Below the pieces are notes generated by a model, which saw only the letters and a program-made list of their open reading frames with translations, did no database searches and had not been told where the DNA came from. Below are positions 5,637-5,974 of a DNA stretch of 5,974 nucleotides, piece by piece (the stretch's first letter is position 1; each line of letters opens with the position of its first letter). Source of the DNA: an uncultured Kiloniellales bacterium (GTDB lineage Bacteria; Pseudomonadota; Alphaproteobacteria; Kiloniellales; JAKSDN01); assembly GCA_947259625.1 (NCBI GenBank), contig CAMYMY010000240.1, positions 1 to 5,974 on the forward strand, written 5' to 3'. Position numbers and translations under genes: made by a program.

Positions 5637-5974
5637 ATGCATTCGCGTGCGATCGCCGGCAAGGTTTCCGTCGTCCTCTCGCTGGGTCTGATCGCGCTGG
5701 TCGTCTTCGCGTTTCTCGGCAAGGCCCAACGGCAGCCGCGTATCGTTCCCGCAAGCGACGAAACGACGGCTGCTCCGGCTCTGGCGCAGCCCAGGGTTCT
5801 GGCGACCACGCCCGTGGTGCTGCCGCCTCCTCCGGCGCTAGCGTCGGGAGAAAGTCCAAAGGTCTCGGCCACGCCCGAGAAGCAAGCGCCGCACTCCGCC
5901 GAAGCCGAGCAGAAACCCATATCGACAAGAAGCGCTCGATCGGAGCAACCAAGCGCGCCATCCCCGTCCTCCAC
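5637..5974 (+). CDS. Single-pass, Pro/Ala-rich TonB/TolA-like-topology protein, 3'-truncated
   Basis: ATG 5637 is 4 bases after the previous stop. The frame has a stop at 5622-5624 upstream and stays open to the window end, giving 112 codons with no stop, so the gene continues to the right. The TGAGG just before the ATG is too close for an ideal Shine-Dalgarno, so translation may depend on coupling with the upstream gene. Residues 1-9 are short and basic (Arg4, Lys9). Residues 10-28 (VSVVLSLGLIALVVFAFLG) are one membrane helix. After that comes a Pro/Ala/Ser/Glu-rich stretch with a VVLPPPPALA motif, probably extended in the periplasm. This layout is like TonB or TolA, but composition alone cannot show homology and the C-terminal domain is outside the window. 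No acidic residue lies in the helix. Confidence 0.75.
   Translation, partial: MHSRAIAGKVSVVLSLGLIALVVFAFLGKAQRQPRIVPASDETTAAPALAQPRVLATTPVVLPPPPALASGESPKVSATPEKQAPHSAEAEQKPISTRSARSEQPSAPSPSS

Noticed and set aside
4829..5974. Long open frame on the - strand (381 codons)
   Set aside because: It lies antisense to genes 7, 8 and 9, which have ribosome binding sites, membrane helices and tight spacing. The antisense translation is Arg/Gly/Ala-rich without a fold-like pattern, typical of a shadow frame in GC-rich DNA.
4485..5974. Direct assignment as tolQ-tolR-tolA, exbBD-tonB or Zorya zorAB
   Set aside because: Gene 7 is too short and genes 8 and 9 lack the membrane Asp and visible TolR/ExbD/OmpA-type domains. 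No Zorya-type helicase or nuclease gene is in the window. Only topology is shared.

Overview
This is a GC-rich window with codon use and envelope signals typical of a Gram-negative bacterium. It encodes one signal-peptidase-II lipoprotein, two Sec-type signal peptides and several inner-membrane anchors. It is most likely proteobacterial, but no taxonomic marker gene is present, so the group cannot be named.

The whole window reads as one co-directional gene block on the + strand, with nine genes. Gene 1 (window edge to 620) runs in from the left. Gene 2 (617-1174) and gene 3 (1171-2460) follow with ATGA- and TTGA-type stop/start overlaps. After a 72-base gap that holds an inverted repeat covering the next ribosome binding site come gene 4, a lipoprotein (2533-3111), gene 5, an exported helical protein (3141-4055), and gene 6, a small exported protein (4094-4483). 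Gene 7, a four-helix MotA/TolQ/ExbB-like membrane protein (4485-5030), starts 1 base after gene 6. Gene 8 (5027-5632) overlaps gene 7, and gene 9 (5637 to the right edge) follows 4 bases after gene 8. Genes 8 and 9 each have one N-terminal membrane helix and a long Ala/Pro-rich tail. I found no RNA genes, mobile elements or CRISPR.

Two genes can be placed in known superfamilies by eye. Gene 3 carries a Lon-type (S16) protease-fold domain at its N-terminus. It keeps the serine-loop position and the GE..VLP strand, but the catalytic lysine position appears to be arginine. This domain is joined through one membrane helix to a periplasmic domain. Gene 7 has the paired helices 3-4 of proton-channel stator proteins but lacks their usual large cytoplasmic part. 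The remaining genes are not recognised.

The working model is inference: the block encodes an uncharacterised envelope-spanning complex. Gene 7 with genes 8/9 would form the inner-membrane module. Gene 3 would link a cytoplasmic Lon-like, possibly non-proteolytic, sensing domain to the periplasm. Genes 5 and 6 would be periplasmic parts and gene 4 an outer-membrane lipoprotein. The parts list resembles Tol-Pal or other stator-driven machines, but the sequences do not match those systems by eye. The partner residue expected for proton transfer (an Asp within the single helix) is absent from genes 8 and 9.
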